The notes beneath the pieces were generated by a model, which was given only the letters and a program-made list of their open reading frames with translations, ran no database searches and was not told the DNA's origin. 64,000 nt of DNA from Nisaea sediminum (GTDB taxonomy: Bacteria > Pseudomonadota > Alphaproteobacteria > Thalassobaculales > Thalassobaculaceae). This document shows positions 20,203 through 29,926 of the stretch, piece after piece. The stretch covers positions 496,001 through 560,000 of the forward strand of contig NZ_JACZCQ010000003.1 of assembly GCF_014904705.1 (NCBI RefSeq). The letters are read 5' to 3'. The position numbers and the translations under genes are program-made. How positions within the stretch are numbered: position 1 is the first letter of the stretch; each line of letters opens with the position of its first letter.

Positions 20203-21720
20203 ATGCCGGATAGCCGCGACTCATTGCTGGCCGACAGCCGCCGCCTGATGACCGAAGGCAGATGGAACGAGGCCTGCGCGCGCCTGGAACAAGGCCTCGC
20301 CGCGGCGCCCAGCGACATACTGATCGCCTTTACCCTCGCGACGGCCTACCGGCTCTCCGGTTCCACCGAGCGCGCCGCCGACCTGTTCGATCGCCTGCAC
20401 AATGCGCTACCGGACATGGCCGAGGCCGCGGTCGGTCTGGCCCAGTGCCGGTCTGATCTCGGCGCACCGGACGAGGCAAGAACGGCACTGCGCCGCTTCG
20501 CCATCCGCAACCCGGAGGCGTCCCAGGTTTATTCGGCGCTCGGCGAGATCAGCTTGAAAACCGGGTGCAATGACGATGTCGTTGCGGCATTTTCCCGCTC
20601 GGTCGCGCTCGCCCCGACGGCGGCACATCACGGCAACCTCGCCGAGGCCCTCAGCCTGCGAAACATGTTCGAAAGCGCCGAGCGCCACTACAAGGCCGCC
20701 CTAAAACTCGCGCCGGACAGTCCGGCATCGCGACGGAATTACGCCATTCACCTTCTGGTCCAGGGCAAGGTCGAGGAAGGGTGGCGCGCCTTCGAAGCAC
20801 GGCTCGATCCGCGTCTGCCCGACGCGCCCGCACGCACCCTGACACTGCCCCGCTGGGACGGAAGCGACATTCGTGAGCGGCACCTGCTTGTGGTCAGCGA
20901 ACAGGGCCTCGGCGACGAGATTCGCCTCGCGGCTTTGCTGCCAGAACTTGCCGGGAAAGCTCGGCAATTGACGGTCGAATGCGACCCGCGCCTTGTTTCG
21001 CTGTTCGAACGGTCACTTCCCGGCATCCGGATCCATGCCTTCTCCCGCATCAAACGGGGCGGTCGCGGCCACTATTCCTATGGCTGGCTGCCGCCGGAAG
21101 ATGGCCCGGACTGTTACATCGAACTTGGCAGCGTCGCTTTCAGGCTCGCCCGCCCGCTGACCTTGCCGAATAACGATCACGGTTTCCTCAAACCTGACCC
21201 GGACATTTCGGCGCCGCTTCGGGACCGGCTGCGCGATCAGCCGGGGCCCGCGCGCTGGGTCGGCCTTTCCTGGGCCAGCGGAGCGCAGCATTTCGGCCGC
21301 GCCACGAACTATCCGCCCCTCGAAGCCTGGCGCGATCTCCTGTCGCTGCCGGACGTTTCCTTCCTGTGCCTGCAATACGATCCGACGGCCGAGGATATCG
21401 AGCGGCTTTCGGAGTTCTCGGGACAGAATATCCTGCAGCTCGAAGGACTGGATCTGCGCAACGACATCGAAAGCCTCGCCGCCCTTTCCGGCTGCCTCGA
21501 TCTCGTACTCTCCGTCGGTAACGCGACAGCCGCGCTCGCTGGTGCCGTCGGGACACCGACCATCGAATTGCTGTCAACGCCCGGCTGGGTCCCGCTGATC
21601 GAGGGACAGGACAGTTTTCTCGCCGCGAACCACCGCTGCACGCAATCCGTTCCCGGAGACTGGAGCGCGCCGATGAAACGTGCGAGAGAACTCGCACTCC
21701 TGCGTCTCGCGCAATCCTGA
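20203..21720 (+). CDS. TPR-repeat protein with glycosyltransferase-9-like C-terminal domain
   Basis: A 505-residue protein. The first 200 residues form about five tetratricopeptide units (for example [19 protein letters not shown], then [18 protein letters not shown]). From about residue 205 a Rossmann-like domain starts ([25 protein letters not shown]) and ends with [23 protein letters not shown], the pattern seen in ADP-heptose-transferase-like domains fused to TPRs. Such proteins often modify surface proteins, including flagellin, in alphaproteobacteria. A flagellin gene lies 4 kb away, but the link is inference. ATG 20203 has AAGGG six bases upstream. No signal peptide. Confidence 0.8.
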   Translation: MPDSRDSLLADSRRLMTEGRWNEACARLEQGLAAAPSDILIAFTLATAYRLSGSTERAADLFDRLHNALPDMAEAAVGLAQCRSDLGAPDEARTALRRFAIRNPEASQVYSALGEISLKTGCNDDVVAAFSRSVALAPTAAHHGNLAEALSLRNMFESAERHYKAALKLAPDSPASRRNYAIHLLVQGKVEEGWRAFEARLDPRLPDAPARTLTLPRWDGSDIRERHLLVVSEQGLGDEIRLAALLPELAGKARQLTVECDPRLVSLFERSLPGIRIHAFSRIKRGGRGHYSYGWLPPEDGPDCYIELGSVAFRLARPLTLPNNDHGFLKPDPDISAPLRDRLRDQPGPARWVGLSWASGAQHFGRATNYPPLEAWRDLLSLPDVSFLCLQYDPTAEDIERLSEFSGQNILQLEGLDLRNDIESLAALSGCLDLVLSVGNATAALAGAVGTPTIELLSTPGWVPLIEGQDSFLAANHRCTQSVPGDWSAPMKRARELALLRLAQS

Positions 21721-21771
21721 ATCTCTCGATCTGCGGCCAACTCTCCTCTTTTTCCCGAGGGCACAAGCGCC

Positions 21772-21777
21772 TATATT
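21772..21777 (+). promoter_or_regulatory. probable ssrA -10 element
   Basis: TATATT, about 15 bases before the presumed 5' end of the tmRNA precursor. The -35 region is not clear by eye (the C/T-rich stretch CTCTTTTTCCC occupies it). Confidence 0.35.
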
Positions 21778-21787
21778 CAGCCTGTCG

Positions 21788-22103
21788 GGCAACCGACTAT
21801 GGCGATAAACGGCCTATGGAATAAGCATTGCGGACCCGGGGGCGGTACCCGGCGCCTCCACCAAAGATATCTGGCCTCACGGCTGGCTCCTTGGGGGCGA
21901 AATAGGATCGACGCGTGTGGTAAAGATAGTCTTTTCGCTCGGCATGGTTCCGCCGTTATCGGGCCATTATAGTAGTTGCAAACGACAACTATGCGGAAGC
22001 TCGCCTCGCTGCGTAAGCAGTCAGGTGCTTCAATTAAGTCCTAAGGGTTCGCACTTTTAGGCGGGGTTTGGGGCGCACCTGGCAACAGAAGCGTCCCGCT
22101 TAA
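21788..22103 (+). ncRNA. ssrA: circularly permuted two-piece tmRNA
   Basis: Transfer-messenger RNA that rescues stalled ribosomes and tags the nascent chain for proteolysis. The gene is permuted: the acceptor piece comes first and ends in CCTCCACCA at 21855-21863, and the coding piece starts with GGGGGCGA at 21893. GGGGGCG pairs with the CGCCTCC before ACCA (seven pairs, one G-U) to rebuild the acceptor stem. The tag frame starts with the GCA resume codon at 21978 and ends in TAA at 22014-22016, reading ANDNYAEARLAA, an alphaproteobacterial tag. The T-arm-like stem CCGGG/CCCGG is at about 21836-21852. Outer ends are approximate; the spacer 21864-21892 is presumably removed. sspB follows directly. 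Confidence 0.93.
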
Positions 22104-22141
22104 ATTTGAGAGTGCCGAACGACGCGTACCCGGGGGAAATT

Positions 22142-22630
22142 TTGGAAGAGCCTTTCCAATACGACATGATGGTGGACGAGGCGCTGCGCGGAGTTGTCCG
22201 GCGCGCGCTCCGACAGGTCGCGCAGCATGGCCTCCCCGGCAATCACCACTTCTATATCACCTTCAAGACCCGGGCCGATGGCGTCTCCATTCCGCCCTAC
22301 CTGCTTGAGAAATATGCCGACGAGATGACCATCGTGCTCCAGTTCCAGTTCTGGGACCTGGAAATCGAGGAAGAGCTCTTCACCGTCTCGCTCAGCTTCA
22401 ACGACGTGCGCGAGCGGCTCGTCATTCCGTTCGCGGCAATCACCGGGTTTGCGGATCCGTCCGTCAAGTTCGGGCTCCAGTTCCAGACCCTCGACGAGAG
22501 CGAGCTGGAAGACATGGACCTGCCCGAAATGTCCGACGACGAGGCCGCGGAAGAGCTGCCGGAAAACGACGGCAATACAGAGGCCATGGGCCAGGTCGTC
22601 TCGCTCGATAATTTCCGCAAGAAGAAGTAA
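22142..22630 (+). CDS. sspB: SspB, adaptor delivering tmRNA-tagged proteins to ClpXP
   Basis: An alpha-type SspB of about 162 residues that binds ssrA-tagged proteins and tethers them to ClpX. The core reads YDMMVDEALRGVVRRALRQ, then HHFYITFKTRADGVSIP, DEMTIVLQFQFWDLEI and DPSVKFGLQFQ. After an acidic linker, the C-terminus VVSLDNFRKKK is the basic/hydrophobic ClpX-binding tail. No ATG precedes the fold: TTG at 22142 has GGGGGA just upstream and does not overlap the tmRNA, so I prefer it to the in-frame TTG at 22106. Its position right after ssrA makes tag and tag-reader neighbours, possibly cotranscribed. Confidence 0.9.
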   Translation: MEEPFQYDMMVDEALRGVVRRALRQVAQHGLPGNHHFYITFKTRADGVSIPPYLLEKYADEMTIVLQFQFWDLEIEEELFTVSLSFNDVRERLVIPFAAITGFADPSVKFGLQFQTLDESELEDMDLPEMSDDEAAEELPENDGNTEAMGQVVSLDNFRKKK

Positions 22631-22715
22631 GGTCCGGCGCGCCTGCGCCTCGGGCCGGCCATAACGGGACGCGACCAACGCGACCGAAGTGCTGAGCTAT
22701 GCTGGAGAGAGACTG

Positions 22716-24326
22716 ATGGAAGAGATGAACTTCACCGAGATGTTTCCGCTCGCGGAAGACAAGACCGAATACCGCAAGCTGAGCGGCGACCATGTCGGCG
22801 TCGAGAAATTCCGCGGTCAGGACATGCTCGTGATCGAGCCGGAAGCCTTCACGCTGCTGACCGAGCAGGCCTTCCGCGACATCTCCCACCTGCTGCGCCC
22901 GGCGCATCTGCAGCAACTGAAGAACATCCTCGAGGACAGCGAGGCGACGAACAACGACAAGTTCGTCGCCTACGAGCTTCTGAAGAACGCGGCCATTTCC
23001 GCCGGCGGCGTGCTGCCGATGTGCCAGGACACCGGCACCGCCATCGTGATGGGCAAGAAGGGCCAGAACGTCTTCACCGGCTTCAACGAGGAACGCGACA
23101 TCGCGCGCGGCGTCTTCAACATCTACACCAAGCACAATCTGCGCTACAGCCAGATGGCGCCGCTCGACATGTTTACGGAGAAGAACACGGCCTCGAACCT
23201 GCCGGCGCAGATCGAGCTCTATGCGACCGAGGGCGACGCCTACAAGTTCATGTTCTGCCAGAAGGGCGGCGGCTCGGCGAACAAGTCGTTCCTATATCAG
23301 GAAACCAAGGCGATCCTGAACCCGTCCGCCCTGATGAAGTTCCTCGACACCAAGATCCGCACGCTCGGCACCGCGGCCTGCCCGCCCTATCACCTCGCGA
23401 TCGTGATCGGCGGCACCTCGGCCGAATTCAACATGAAGACGGTGAAACTGGCCTCGACGAAGTATCTCGACGGCCTGCCGACCAAGGGCAGCGAGTCCGG
23501 CCACGCCTTCCGCGACGTGGAGATGGAGCAGCAGGTGCTGAAGATGACCCAGGAAATGGGCATCGGCGCGCAGTTCGGCGGCAAGTATTACTGCCACGAC
23601 GTCCGCGTCATCCGCCTGCCGCGCCACGGCGCCTCCCTTCCGGTCGGCATCGGCGTTTCCTGCTCCGCCGACCGCCAGTGCTTTGCCAAGATCACGAAGG
23701 ACGGGATCTTCGTCGAGAGGCTCGAGACCGATCCGGCGAAATACATGCCGGACATCGATCCGAGCGAGTTCGAGGGTGACGTGGTGAAGATCGATCTCAA
23801 CAAGCCGATGGAAGAGATCCGCAAGACCCTCAGCCAGTATCCGATCAAGACCCCGGTCTCGCTGAGCGGCCCGATCATCGTCGCGCGCGACATCGCCCAC
23901 GCGAAGCTGAAGGAGCGCCTCGACAGCGGCCAGGGACTGCCGGACTACATCAAGAACCACCCGGTCTATTATGCAGGCCCGGCCAAAACCCCGGAAGGCT
24001 ACGCTTCCGGCTCGTTCGGTCCGACCACCGCCGGTCGCATGGACTCTTACGTCGATCCCTTCATGGAAGCGGGCGGCAGCTTCGTCATGCTGGCCAAGGG
24101 CAACCGCTCGCCGCAGGTTCGCGAAGCCTGCAAGAAGTACGGCGGCTTCTATCTCGGCTCCGTCGGCGGCGCGGCCGCGAAGCTGGCGCTGGACAGCATC
24201 AAGAAGGTCGAGGTGCAGGAATATCCGGAGCTCGGCATGGAAGCGGTCTGGCGTATCGAGGTCGAGGACTTCCCGGCCTTCATCGTCACCGACGACAAGG
24301 GCAACGACTTCTTCTCCAACATCTGA
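22716..24326 (+). CDS. fumA: fumarate hydratase class I (iron-sulfur)
   Basis: A 536-residue 4Fe-4S fumarase interconverting fumarate and malate in the citric acid cycle. The alpha part has the cluster-ligand motif PMCQDTGTA and further conserved cysteines in [18 protein letters not shown] and VSCSADRQC. The C-terminal beta part has [20 protein letters not shown] and [16 protein letters not shown]. Both parts are in one chain, as in E. coli FumA/FumB. ATG 22716 follows GGAGAGAG; an alternative GTG nine codons upstream is less likely. It lies 85 bases after sspB. Confidence 0.95.
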   Translation: MEEMNFTEMFPLAEDKTEYRKLSGDHVGVEKFRGQDMLVIEPEAFTLLTEQAFRDISHLLRPAHLQQLKNILEDSEATNNDKFVAYELLKNAAISAGGVLPMCQDTGTAIVMGKKGQNVFTGFNEERDIARGVFNIYTKHNLRYSQMAPLDMFTEKNTASNLPAQIELYATEGDAYKFMFCQKGGGSANKSFLYQETKAILNPSALMKFLDTKIRTLGTAACPPYHLAIVIGGTSAEFNMKTVKLASTKYLDGLPTKGSESGHAFRDVEMEQQVLKMTQEMGIGAQFGGKYYCHDVRVIRLPRHGASLPVGIGVSCSADRQCFAKITKDGIFVERLETDPAKYMPDIDPSEFEGDVVKIDLNKPMEEIRKTLSQYPIKTPVSLSGPIIVARDIAHAKLKERLDSGQGLPDYIKNHPVYYAGPAKTPEGYASGSFGPTTAGRMDSYVDPFMEAGGSFVMLAKGNRSPQVREACKKYGGFYLGSVGGAAAKLALDSIKKVEVQEYPELGMEAVWRIEVEDFPAFIVTDDKGNDFFSNI

Positions 24327-24336
24327 TCCCTGCCCG

Positions 24337-24978
24337 GTGCCGGCATCAGACTTCCTCGAGAACGGCCCCGAGAATGCGCCTGCGACCCTGATCCTGGCGC
24401 ACGGGGCCGGTGCGCCGATGGATACGCCCTTCATGAACCGGGTCGCGGAGGGCATCGCCGAAGCCGGGTACCGTGTCCTGCGGTTTGAATTCCCCTATAT
24501 GGCAGCCCGCCGGACCGAAGGTGGCCGAAGACCGCCTGACCGGCAACCCGTGTTGCTCGAAACCTGGCGCGAGACAATTGCAGCGGCTTCGGGGACTGGG
24601 CCGCTCTTCATAGGCGGCAAGTCCATGGGCGGGCGCATGGCAACGCTTGTCGCGGAGGAATCCGGCGTCGCCGGCACGCTCTGTTTCGGCTACCCGTTCC
24701 ACCCGCCCGGCAACCCCGAGAAACTCCGCACCGCGCATCTCGAGACCATGACCTGCCCAACTCTGATCCTGCAGGGCGAGCGCGATCCGTTCGGGGGCCG
24801 GGAAGAAGTTGAAGGCTACAAGCTGTCCGGCAATGTCGAACTTTATTGGGCGGCGGACGGAAATCACGATCTCGCCCCGCGCAAGGCGTCCGGTCATACG
24901 GTCAACGACAACCTCGCGGGCGCAATCGATGCCGCTCTGAAATTCATGAAGAAGGTGAGCCGGTCAGGACCGTCCTAG
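24337..24978 (+). CDS. alpha/beta hydrolase, KANL3/Tex30-like
   Basis: A 213-residue hydrolase-fold protein. LILAHGAGAPMDTPFM is the oxyanion-side strand, FIGGKSMGGRMA holds the nucleophile serine in G-x-S-x-G form, and the acid/base appear in QGERDPFGGREEV and the late GNHDLAPR. This layout is typical of the small KANL3/Tex30 group, often annotated dienelactone-hydrolase-like, of unknown substrate. GTG at 24337, ten bases after the fumarase stop, is needed to include the first strand; the first ATG (24420) would remove it. I see no strong Shine-Dalgarno, so translation may be coupled to fumA. Confidence 0.8.
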   Translation: MPASDFLENGPENAPATLILAHGAGAPMDTPFMNRVAEGIAEAGYRVLRFEFPYMAARRTEGGRRPPDRQPVLLETWRETIAAASGTGPLFIGGKSMGGRMATLVAEESGVAGTLCFGYPFHPPGNPEKLRTAHLETMTCPTLILQGERDPFGGREEVEGYKLSGNVELYWAADGNHDLAPRKASGHTVNDNLAGAIDAALKFMKKVSRSGPS

Positions 24979-25226
24979 TGCTTCGCGGACCGCGTATTGG
25001 CCGAAGACTGGATCAGTTCGGTGGGCGACGGGATTTTCTTTTCAAGGGCCGGGAGCTGCAGTTCGTCTGAGTTCGTTCGGTAGACGATATAGGCGCTGGC
25101 CATCCATCCACCAGCGACCACCGGACCGACGACAAGGGTAACAAGGCAGACCATGCCAACGAAACGTGCGACGGAGCGAAGCAACGCTTCGGAAAAGCTT
25201 TCTTCGGCCTGTTCCCAAACAGCCAC
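24975..25226 (-). CDS. small membrane protein of unknown function
   Basis: An 83-residue reading frame with one long hydrophobic segment (MVCLVTLVVGPVVAGGWMASAYIVY, residues about 25-49) between charged ends. It overlaps the end of the convergent hydrolase gene by four bases, a spacing often seen for real genes here. I do not recognise it. The upstream area is AT-rich and may be less conserved. It is probably a real inner-membrane protein but the support is only hydrophobicity and spacing. Confidence 0.45.
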   Translation of the reverse strand: MAVWEQAEESFSEALLRSVARFVGMVCLVTLVVGPVVAGGWMASAYIVYRTNSDELQLPALEKKIPSPTELIQSSANTRSAKH

Positions 25227-25871
25227 TATTCAACCCCACCAAGTCTTCGCGAGCCGACTTTCCGAACGCCCGACGCTCTGCTCACCCCAAAATACAGCGC
25301 AACAATAGCAGAAAGGATTCGGACTCTCAATGCTATGTCGCAACAAGATGCTACAAGTCTCACAAATTACTGGATTTTCTCTAGCCAGAGTTACCCGGAA
25401 GGTGGGCCGCTCCACGAAGCCAATCGCAGTCAAGACCTTCACAATTGAAACTTCTTGCAGAAAATTATTAAAAAAAGATAACTGAATATGCTCGTTCTCT
25501 ATGCATATCTTAAGCGAGGCCACAGCCACCCAAACGACCAAAAGGGTGGCAATTTGTCACGTCAGAAGAACGCTGGGCCTACTCATATTCACGCCAAGTT
25601 ATCTTCTTGACGCGAGCAGCTTCATCCCCGAGCCGAAAAAAAGTCCGCACCGGACTCGGGATCTTCAGGCGCCACGAGCAGATCCGGACCGGGTCGAACT
25701 CGACGAAGGTCGCAATCCCCTCGAAATCGCATTTAAATTACAGAAAATACAACGCGATAGATGAAGCCTGTAACTTACAAAACAGCCGTTTGATGCTATA
25801 TTTAAAAATAAGAGCATATAATCGGCAGGTGCTCGATTGCTCTGCTGCATTGTCAAAATGGAACTGAGGCC
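25227..25871. other. AT-rich intergenic stretch before the flagellin gene
   Basis: About 645 bases, clearly lower in GC than either flank. Short open frames exist on both strands, but none has good codon use, a Shine-Dalgarno or a recognisable product. A TATAAT-like hexamer at 25816-25821 lies about 50 bases before the flagellin start and is the best promoter candidate; I could not find a matching -35 or a sigma-54 or sigma-28 site. The rest looks like untranslated DNA. Confidence 0.5.
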
Positions 25872-26693
25872 ATGGCCATCAACAACTCCATCAACACGAA
25901 TGCCGGCGCGTTTACCGCGCTCCGGAATCTGAATTCCGCGCGCTCCTTTCAGGATCAGACACAGAACCGGATCTCGACCGGACAGCGTGTATCGGGCGCC
26001 CTCGATCAGGCCGCGATCTTCGCTATTGCACAGAGCATCCGCGGCGAGCTCAGCGCGAATGCCGCTGTCCAGCAGGGGCTCAATCAGACGGCGGGCGCCG
26101 TAAGCGTTGCGACCGCCGGCGCGACCGGAATTTCCAACCTGACCCAGGATATTCAGGGCAAGCTTGTCGAACTGTCGAACCCCGCGCTTACCGCCGAACA
26201 GCGCGGCATCGTCCAGAACGACGTGAACGCGCTTCTGGAACAGGCGCAGGGTTTCGTCGACAACGCCAGCTTCAACGGAACGAACCTGCTGCAATCCGGC
26301 GCAGGCGACCTGAACACGCTGCAGAACGAGAACGGCGACACCCTGACCGTTTCCGGTCAGGGCAGCGTGGGAGACAGTCTCACGGCGCTTGCCGCGGCGG
26401 ATTTCAGCGATCCGGCTTCCGTCCTGTCGAACGAGTTTGCGGCCTTCCAGACCGCCCTCAACAATTCGCTCGGAGAGCTGGGGGCAAGTTCCCGGCGCAT
26501 CGTCGCGCAGAACGACCAGCTCCAGGGTATCTCGGATGCAACGGAAGAAGGTCTCGGCAATCTCGTCGACGCCAATCTCGGACGCGAAGCCGCCCGGCTC
26601 GCAGCCGATCAGGCACGCGGCCAACTCAGCCAGCTCTCCCTTGGCATCGCCAACCGCAGCCCGGAAGTCGTGCTCGGTCTGTTCCGCTCCTGA
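25872..26693 (+). CDS. fliC: flagellin, short form
   Basis: A 273-residue flagellin. The N-terminal D0/D1 region reads INTNAGAFTALRNLNSARSFQDQTQNRISTGQRV, and the C-terminal D0 ends with AADQARGQLSQLSLGIANRSPEVVLGLFRS. The variable domain is almost absent, as in many alphaproteobacterial flagellins. GAGG stands just before the ATG. No flagellar assembly, hook or motor gene is near, so it is a stand-alone filament gene. Secretion is by the flagellar export apparatus; no signal peptide is expected. The TPR glycosyltransferase-like protein at 20.2 kb is a possible modifying enzyme, by inference only. Confidence 0.93.
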   Translation: MAINNSINTNAGAFTALRNLNSARSFQDQTQNRISTGQRVSGALDQAAIFAIAQSIRGELSANAAVQQGLNQTAGAVSVATAGATGISNLTQDIQGKLVELSNPALTAEQRGIVQNDVNALLEQAQGFVDNASFNGTNLLQSGAGDLNTLQNENGDTLTVSGQGSVGDSLTALAAADFSDPASVLSNEFAAFQTALNNSLGELGASSRRIVAQNDQLQGISDATEEGLGNLVDANLGREAARLAADQARGQLSQLSLGIANRSPEVVLGLFRS

Positions 26694-26745
26694 CCCTCGC
26701 CTGAACCAGCCAATCAGGCCGGTCTTTACGGCAGCAAGGACAGAG

Positions 26746-27729
26746 TCACATCCAGCCCCGCTCCCTGAAATAGCGCACCGCGCCGTTATGGACCGGCGCG
26801 GAACGGCCGCTGGTTATCATTTCGGATTCTTTGAGATGCGAAAAGGCCGGATGGAGGTTCTTGAAAACCTCCAAGTTTGCGAAGACCGCCTTCGTAATTT
26901 CGTAGATGACGTCATCGGATAACGCGGCGGAAGTGATCAGGGTCGCGGCGACACCGATGCTGTGTACGTCGTTCGAATTACCTGCATACATGCCCCCCGG
27001 AATCATGACCTTGCGGTAATAGGGATGCTCCTCGACCAGCTTGTCGATTTCCCGACCTGTGACATTGACCAGCACGGCATCGCAGGAAGCGACCGATTCC
27101 TTGGTCAGCGCCGACGGATGACCGACCAGCCAGAAATAGGCATCGATCTTGTTGTCACAAAGCGCCTGTCCGGTTTCAGCGGATGTGAGCTCAGCGGCGA
27201 ATTTCAGGTCGCTACGCGTCCAGCCGAGGGCTTTCTCGACGATCTGATAGGTATCTCGGCTGCCGGAACCCGGATTTCCGATATTGACCCGGTGCCCCTT
27301 CAGATCGGTCACATTTTTGATGCCTGCGTCTGCGCGGGCAACGACCGTGATAGGTTCGGAATGCAATGAGAATACAGAGCGCAGATCGGCGAAGGCGCCG
27401 GCGTCCTCGAACGACCCCTCTCCCTTATAGGCACTGTAGAGGACGTCCGCCTGGGCAACGCCCATGTCCAGTTCGCCATCGCGGATCGTGTTGATGTTAT
27501 AGATCGAGCCGCCGGTCGATTCGACGGAGCAACGGATGCCGTGCTTCTTGCGGTCTTTGTTCACAAGGCGGCAGATCGCGCCGCCGGTCGGGTAGTAAAC
27601 GCCGGTCACTCCACCGGTGCCGATTGTGATGAGCCTTTGCTCGACGGCATTGGCATCCCGGGTTGAGCCCAAGAAAGCCGCGCCGGAAACCAGTGCCGTC
27701 GCGATGCCAAGTGCGAACGCCTTTTTCAT
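26746..27729 (-). CDS. TAXI-family TRAP transporter solute-binding protein
   Basis: A 327-residue periplasmic receptor. The signal peptide MKKAFALGIATALVSGAAFL is followed by LITIGTGGVTGVYYPTGGAICRLV, the TAXI (TRAP-associated extracytoplasmic immunogenic) signature, then VESTGGSIYNINTIRDGELDMGVAQAD. A strong Shine-Dalgarno (GAGGAGG) precedes ATG 27729. The fused-membrane TRAP component is not encoded nearby, so this is an orphan receptor here. The next gene upstream is a class III aminotransferase on the same strand, hinting at an amine or amino-acid substrate, which is inference. Confidence 0.92.
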   Translation of the reverse strand: MKKAFALGIATALVSGAAFLGSTRDANAVEQRLITIGTGGVTGVYYPTGGAICRLVNKDRKKHGIRCSVESTGGSIYNINTIRDGELDMGVAQADVLYSAYKGEGSFEDAGAFADLRSVFSLHSEPITVVARADAGIKNVTDLKGHRVNIGNPGSGSRDTYQIVEKALGWTRSDLKFAAELTSAETGQALCDNKIDAYFWLVGHPSALTKESVASCDAVLVNVTGREIDKLVEEHPYYRKVMIPGGMYAGNSNDVHSIGVAATLITSAALSDDVIYEITKAVFANLEVFKNLHPAFSHLKESEMITSGRSAPVHNGAVRYFRERGWM

Positions 27730-27869
27730 GAAGCCTCCTCGAATGAACGTGTTGGCCTGAATTGCAGCAGGGTAAAAGCCGAGTTCCCGAAAATCGAGCG
27801 TCCGACCCGATATCCGCGTGTTCCGAAGCACACCGTAAATCCGGGTAATGGGCCGCGGAACGTCAGGCA

Positions 27870-29192
27870 TCAGCCAACCGCGGCGTCGATCGCCTCGCCG
27901 AGCTTCGTGACGATTTCCTCGACATGGCTGTCGTCGATGATGAACGGCGGCGCCAGCAGCACATGATCGCCGACCCGGCCGTCGATCGTGCCGCCCATCG
28001 GATAGCACATCAGACCGAGTTCCATCGCCTTTGCCTTCACCTTCGCATTCACCTTGCGCGCGGGATCGAAGCACTTTTTCGTCGCCCGGTCCTCGACCAG
28101 TTCAAGACCGATGAACAGCCCGCGGCCGCGGATGTCTCCGACATGGTGATGATTCCCGAATCGCTCCTCGAGCGCGGTGCGCAGCTTCGCGCCCATGGTC
28201 CGGACATTCTCCAGCAGATTGTCCTCCTCGATCACCTTCTGTACCGCCAGAGCGCCGGCGCAGGCCGCCGGGTGCCCCATATAGGTATGGCCGTGCTGGA
28301 AGAAGCCGCTGCCGTCATGGATCGCCTTGAAGATCTTCGCGGAGACCAGCGTGGCACCGATAGGCTGGTACCCCGCACCGAGACCCTTGGCGATGGTCAG
28401 GAGATCCGGCGCGACACCGTCCTCCTCGCAGGCGAAGAGGTAGCCCGTGCGCCCCATGCCGCACATGACCTCGTCGAAAATCAGCAGCACGCCATGCTTG
28501 TCGCAGATCTCGCGGATCCGCTTCAGGTATCCGGGCACCGCCGGCACCGCGCCGAGTGTCGCTCCGACGACCGGCTCGCAGACGAAGGCCGCGACCGTCT
28601 CCGGGCCATGTTCCAGGATCGCCGTCTCAAGTTCGTTGGCGACGCGCTGGCCGTAGGCTTTCTCGCTCTCGTCGTCGCGCCGGTCGCGATAGGCGAAGCA
28701 GGGCGAGACGTGGGAGGTGTCGATCAGAAGCGGCTTGAACTGCTCGCGCCGCCACTCGTTGCCGCCGACGGCGAGCGCGCCCAGCGTGTTGCCGTGATAG
28801 CTCTGCCGGCGGGCGATGATCTTGTGCCGCTCCGGCTGGCCGGTCTCCATGAAATACTGCCGCGCCATCTTCAGCGCCGCCTCGATCGCCTCCGACCCAC
28901 CGGAAACGAAATAGACCCGGTCGAGATCGCCCGGAGCCCGCGCGATCAGGTGATCCGCCAGTTGCTCCATCGGATCGTTCGAGAAGAATCCGGTATGGGC
29001 GAACGGGATCTTGTCGAGCTGCTGCTTGATCGCTTCGGTCACGCGGCGCTCGCTATGGCCGAGACAGGACACCGCCGCGCCGCCGCTGGCATCGAGATAA
29101 CGCTTGCCCTCCGTGTCGACGATGTAGACGCCCTCGCCTCTCTCAGCGGTCGGATAGGCGGCTTTGGCATTGCGATGGAAGACGTGGTTCAT
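27870..29192 (-). CDS. class III aminotransferase (omega-amino acid/amine:pyruvate type)
   Basis: A 440-residue PLP enzyme. The cofactor-binding features are VYFVSGGSEAIEAALKMARQY, the aspartate in LLIFDEVMCGMGRTG, and the Schiff-base lysine in LLTIAKGLGAGYQPIGA. The motif HGHTYMGHPAACAGALAV is typical of aspartate aminotransferase family class III proteins. Annotated relatives act on amines, beta-alanine or taurine, and the exact substrate cannot be read from the sequence. ATG 29192 gives the natural N-terminus MNHVFHRNAKAAYPTAERGE. It lies 140 bases upstream of the TAXI receptor gene and may share its transcript. Confidence 0.92.
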   Translation of the reverse strand: MNHVFHRNAKAAYPTAERGEGVYIVDTEGKRYLDASGGAAVSCLGHSERRVTEAIKQQLDKIPFAHTGFFSNDPMEQLADHLIARAPGDLDRVYFVSGGSEAIEAALKMARQYFMETGQPERHKIIARRQSYHGNTLGALAVGGNEWRREQFKPLLIDTSHVSPCFAYRDRRDDESEKAYGQRVANELETAILEHGPETVAAFVCEPVVGATLGAVPAVPGYLKRIREICDKHGVLLIFDEVMCGMGRTGYLFACEEDGVAPDLLTIAKGLGAGYQPIGATLVSAKIFKAIHDGSGFFQHGHTYMGHPAACAGALAVQKVIEEDNLLENVRTMGAKLRTALEERFGNHHHVGDIRGRGLFIGLELVEDRATKKCFDPARKVNAKVKAKAMELGLMCYPMGGTIDGRVGDHVLLAPPFIIDDSHVEEIVTKLGEAIDAAVG

Positions 29193-29275
29193 GGCCGGGT
29201 CTCTCTTGGTGCTTGCAGGCGTCGCTGACGCGTCCGGAAACACTGCGCGTCCGGTCCCGGCGGGTCAACCCGGCG

Positions 29276-29926
29276 TCACCCGGCGGTCAGTTCAACCGCG
29301 CTCTTCAGCGTCCAGCCGACGATTTTCCTCATCACCTTGCCGAGCGCAAGATCGAAGCTCTTCACGATGCTCTCGATGCGGTTGTCCGGCGCTTCCACAA
29401 GGGCTTCGAAAGGCTGCGACGCAAGAATGATGCGCTGCGGTTTCTTGATGAGCTTGCAATTGATACGTACGCGAATGGTCGGCACGGACGCGCCCTCCAC
29501 ATATTCCGCCTGGAATTCGCGGAGTTCTGTCCTGAGCTCGAAATCGTTCCGGAGGCTGGCACCGCTCCGCCCGACGCCGACGATCTTCTTCGAGTTTTCG
29601 AACGACTCGATCAGCAGTCGGTAGACCATGGAGGGAGCGGTATCGATCCATTTGGCTCCCGAATAGTAATCCATGGTCAGCGCACCGCGGATGACCGCGA
29701 TCCGTGCGGAATTCAGACCCGAGGGCGCGATCGGCGGCTCCAGCCCGAGTTGCCAGTCGACCGTCGGAATATCGGCGTCGAAGGTGCTTTTCGGCGAGAG
29801 TCGGTAGAGCTGCTCCGGCGGTTTCGGCGTCGGCAGGATGCTGCACCCCGCCAGCGCGACAGGCAGAAGGGTTCCGGTGCCGGCGAGAAGTCTGCGGCGG
29901 CTGATCTCCGAACGTTTCTGGCTCAT
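29276..29926 (-). CDS. ABC-transport auxiliary lipoprotein (PqiC/LetB-type partner of the MCE system)
   Basis: A 216-residue lipoprotein. The N-terminus RRRLLAGTGTLLPVALAGC combines a twin-arginine-like start with a lipobox (ALAGC). The mature part (EQLYRLSPKSTF then GLNSARIAVIRGALTMDYYSGAKW) is the ABC_trans_aux domain found in the Mla/Pqi-like lipid transporters. It probably docks the MCE protein at the outer membrane. It is the last gene of a four-gene operon, overlapping the MCE gene by four bases. Confidence 0.87.
   Translation of the reverse strand: MSQKRSEISRRRLLAGTGTLLPVALAGCSILPTPKPPEQLYRLSPKSTFDADIPTVDWQLGLEPPIAPSGLNSARIAVIRGALTMDYYSGAKWIDTAPSMVYRLLIESFENSKKIVGVGRSGASLRNDFELRTELREFQAEYVEGASVPTIRVRINCKLIKKPQRIILASQPFEALVEAPDNRIESIVKSFDLALGKVMRKIVGWTLKSAVELTAG

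Noticed and set aside
25501-25867. Two overlapping plus-strand frames before the flagellin gene
   Set aside because: Neither has a ribosome-binding site or plausible composition, and they end inside the probable flagellin promoter.
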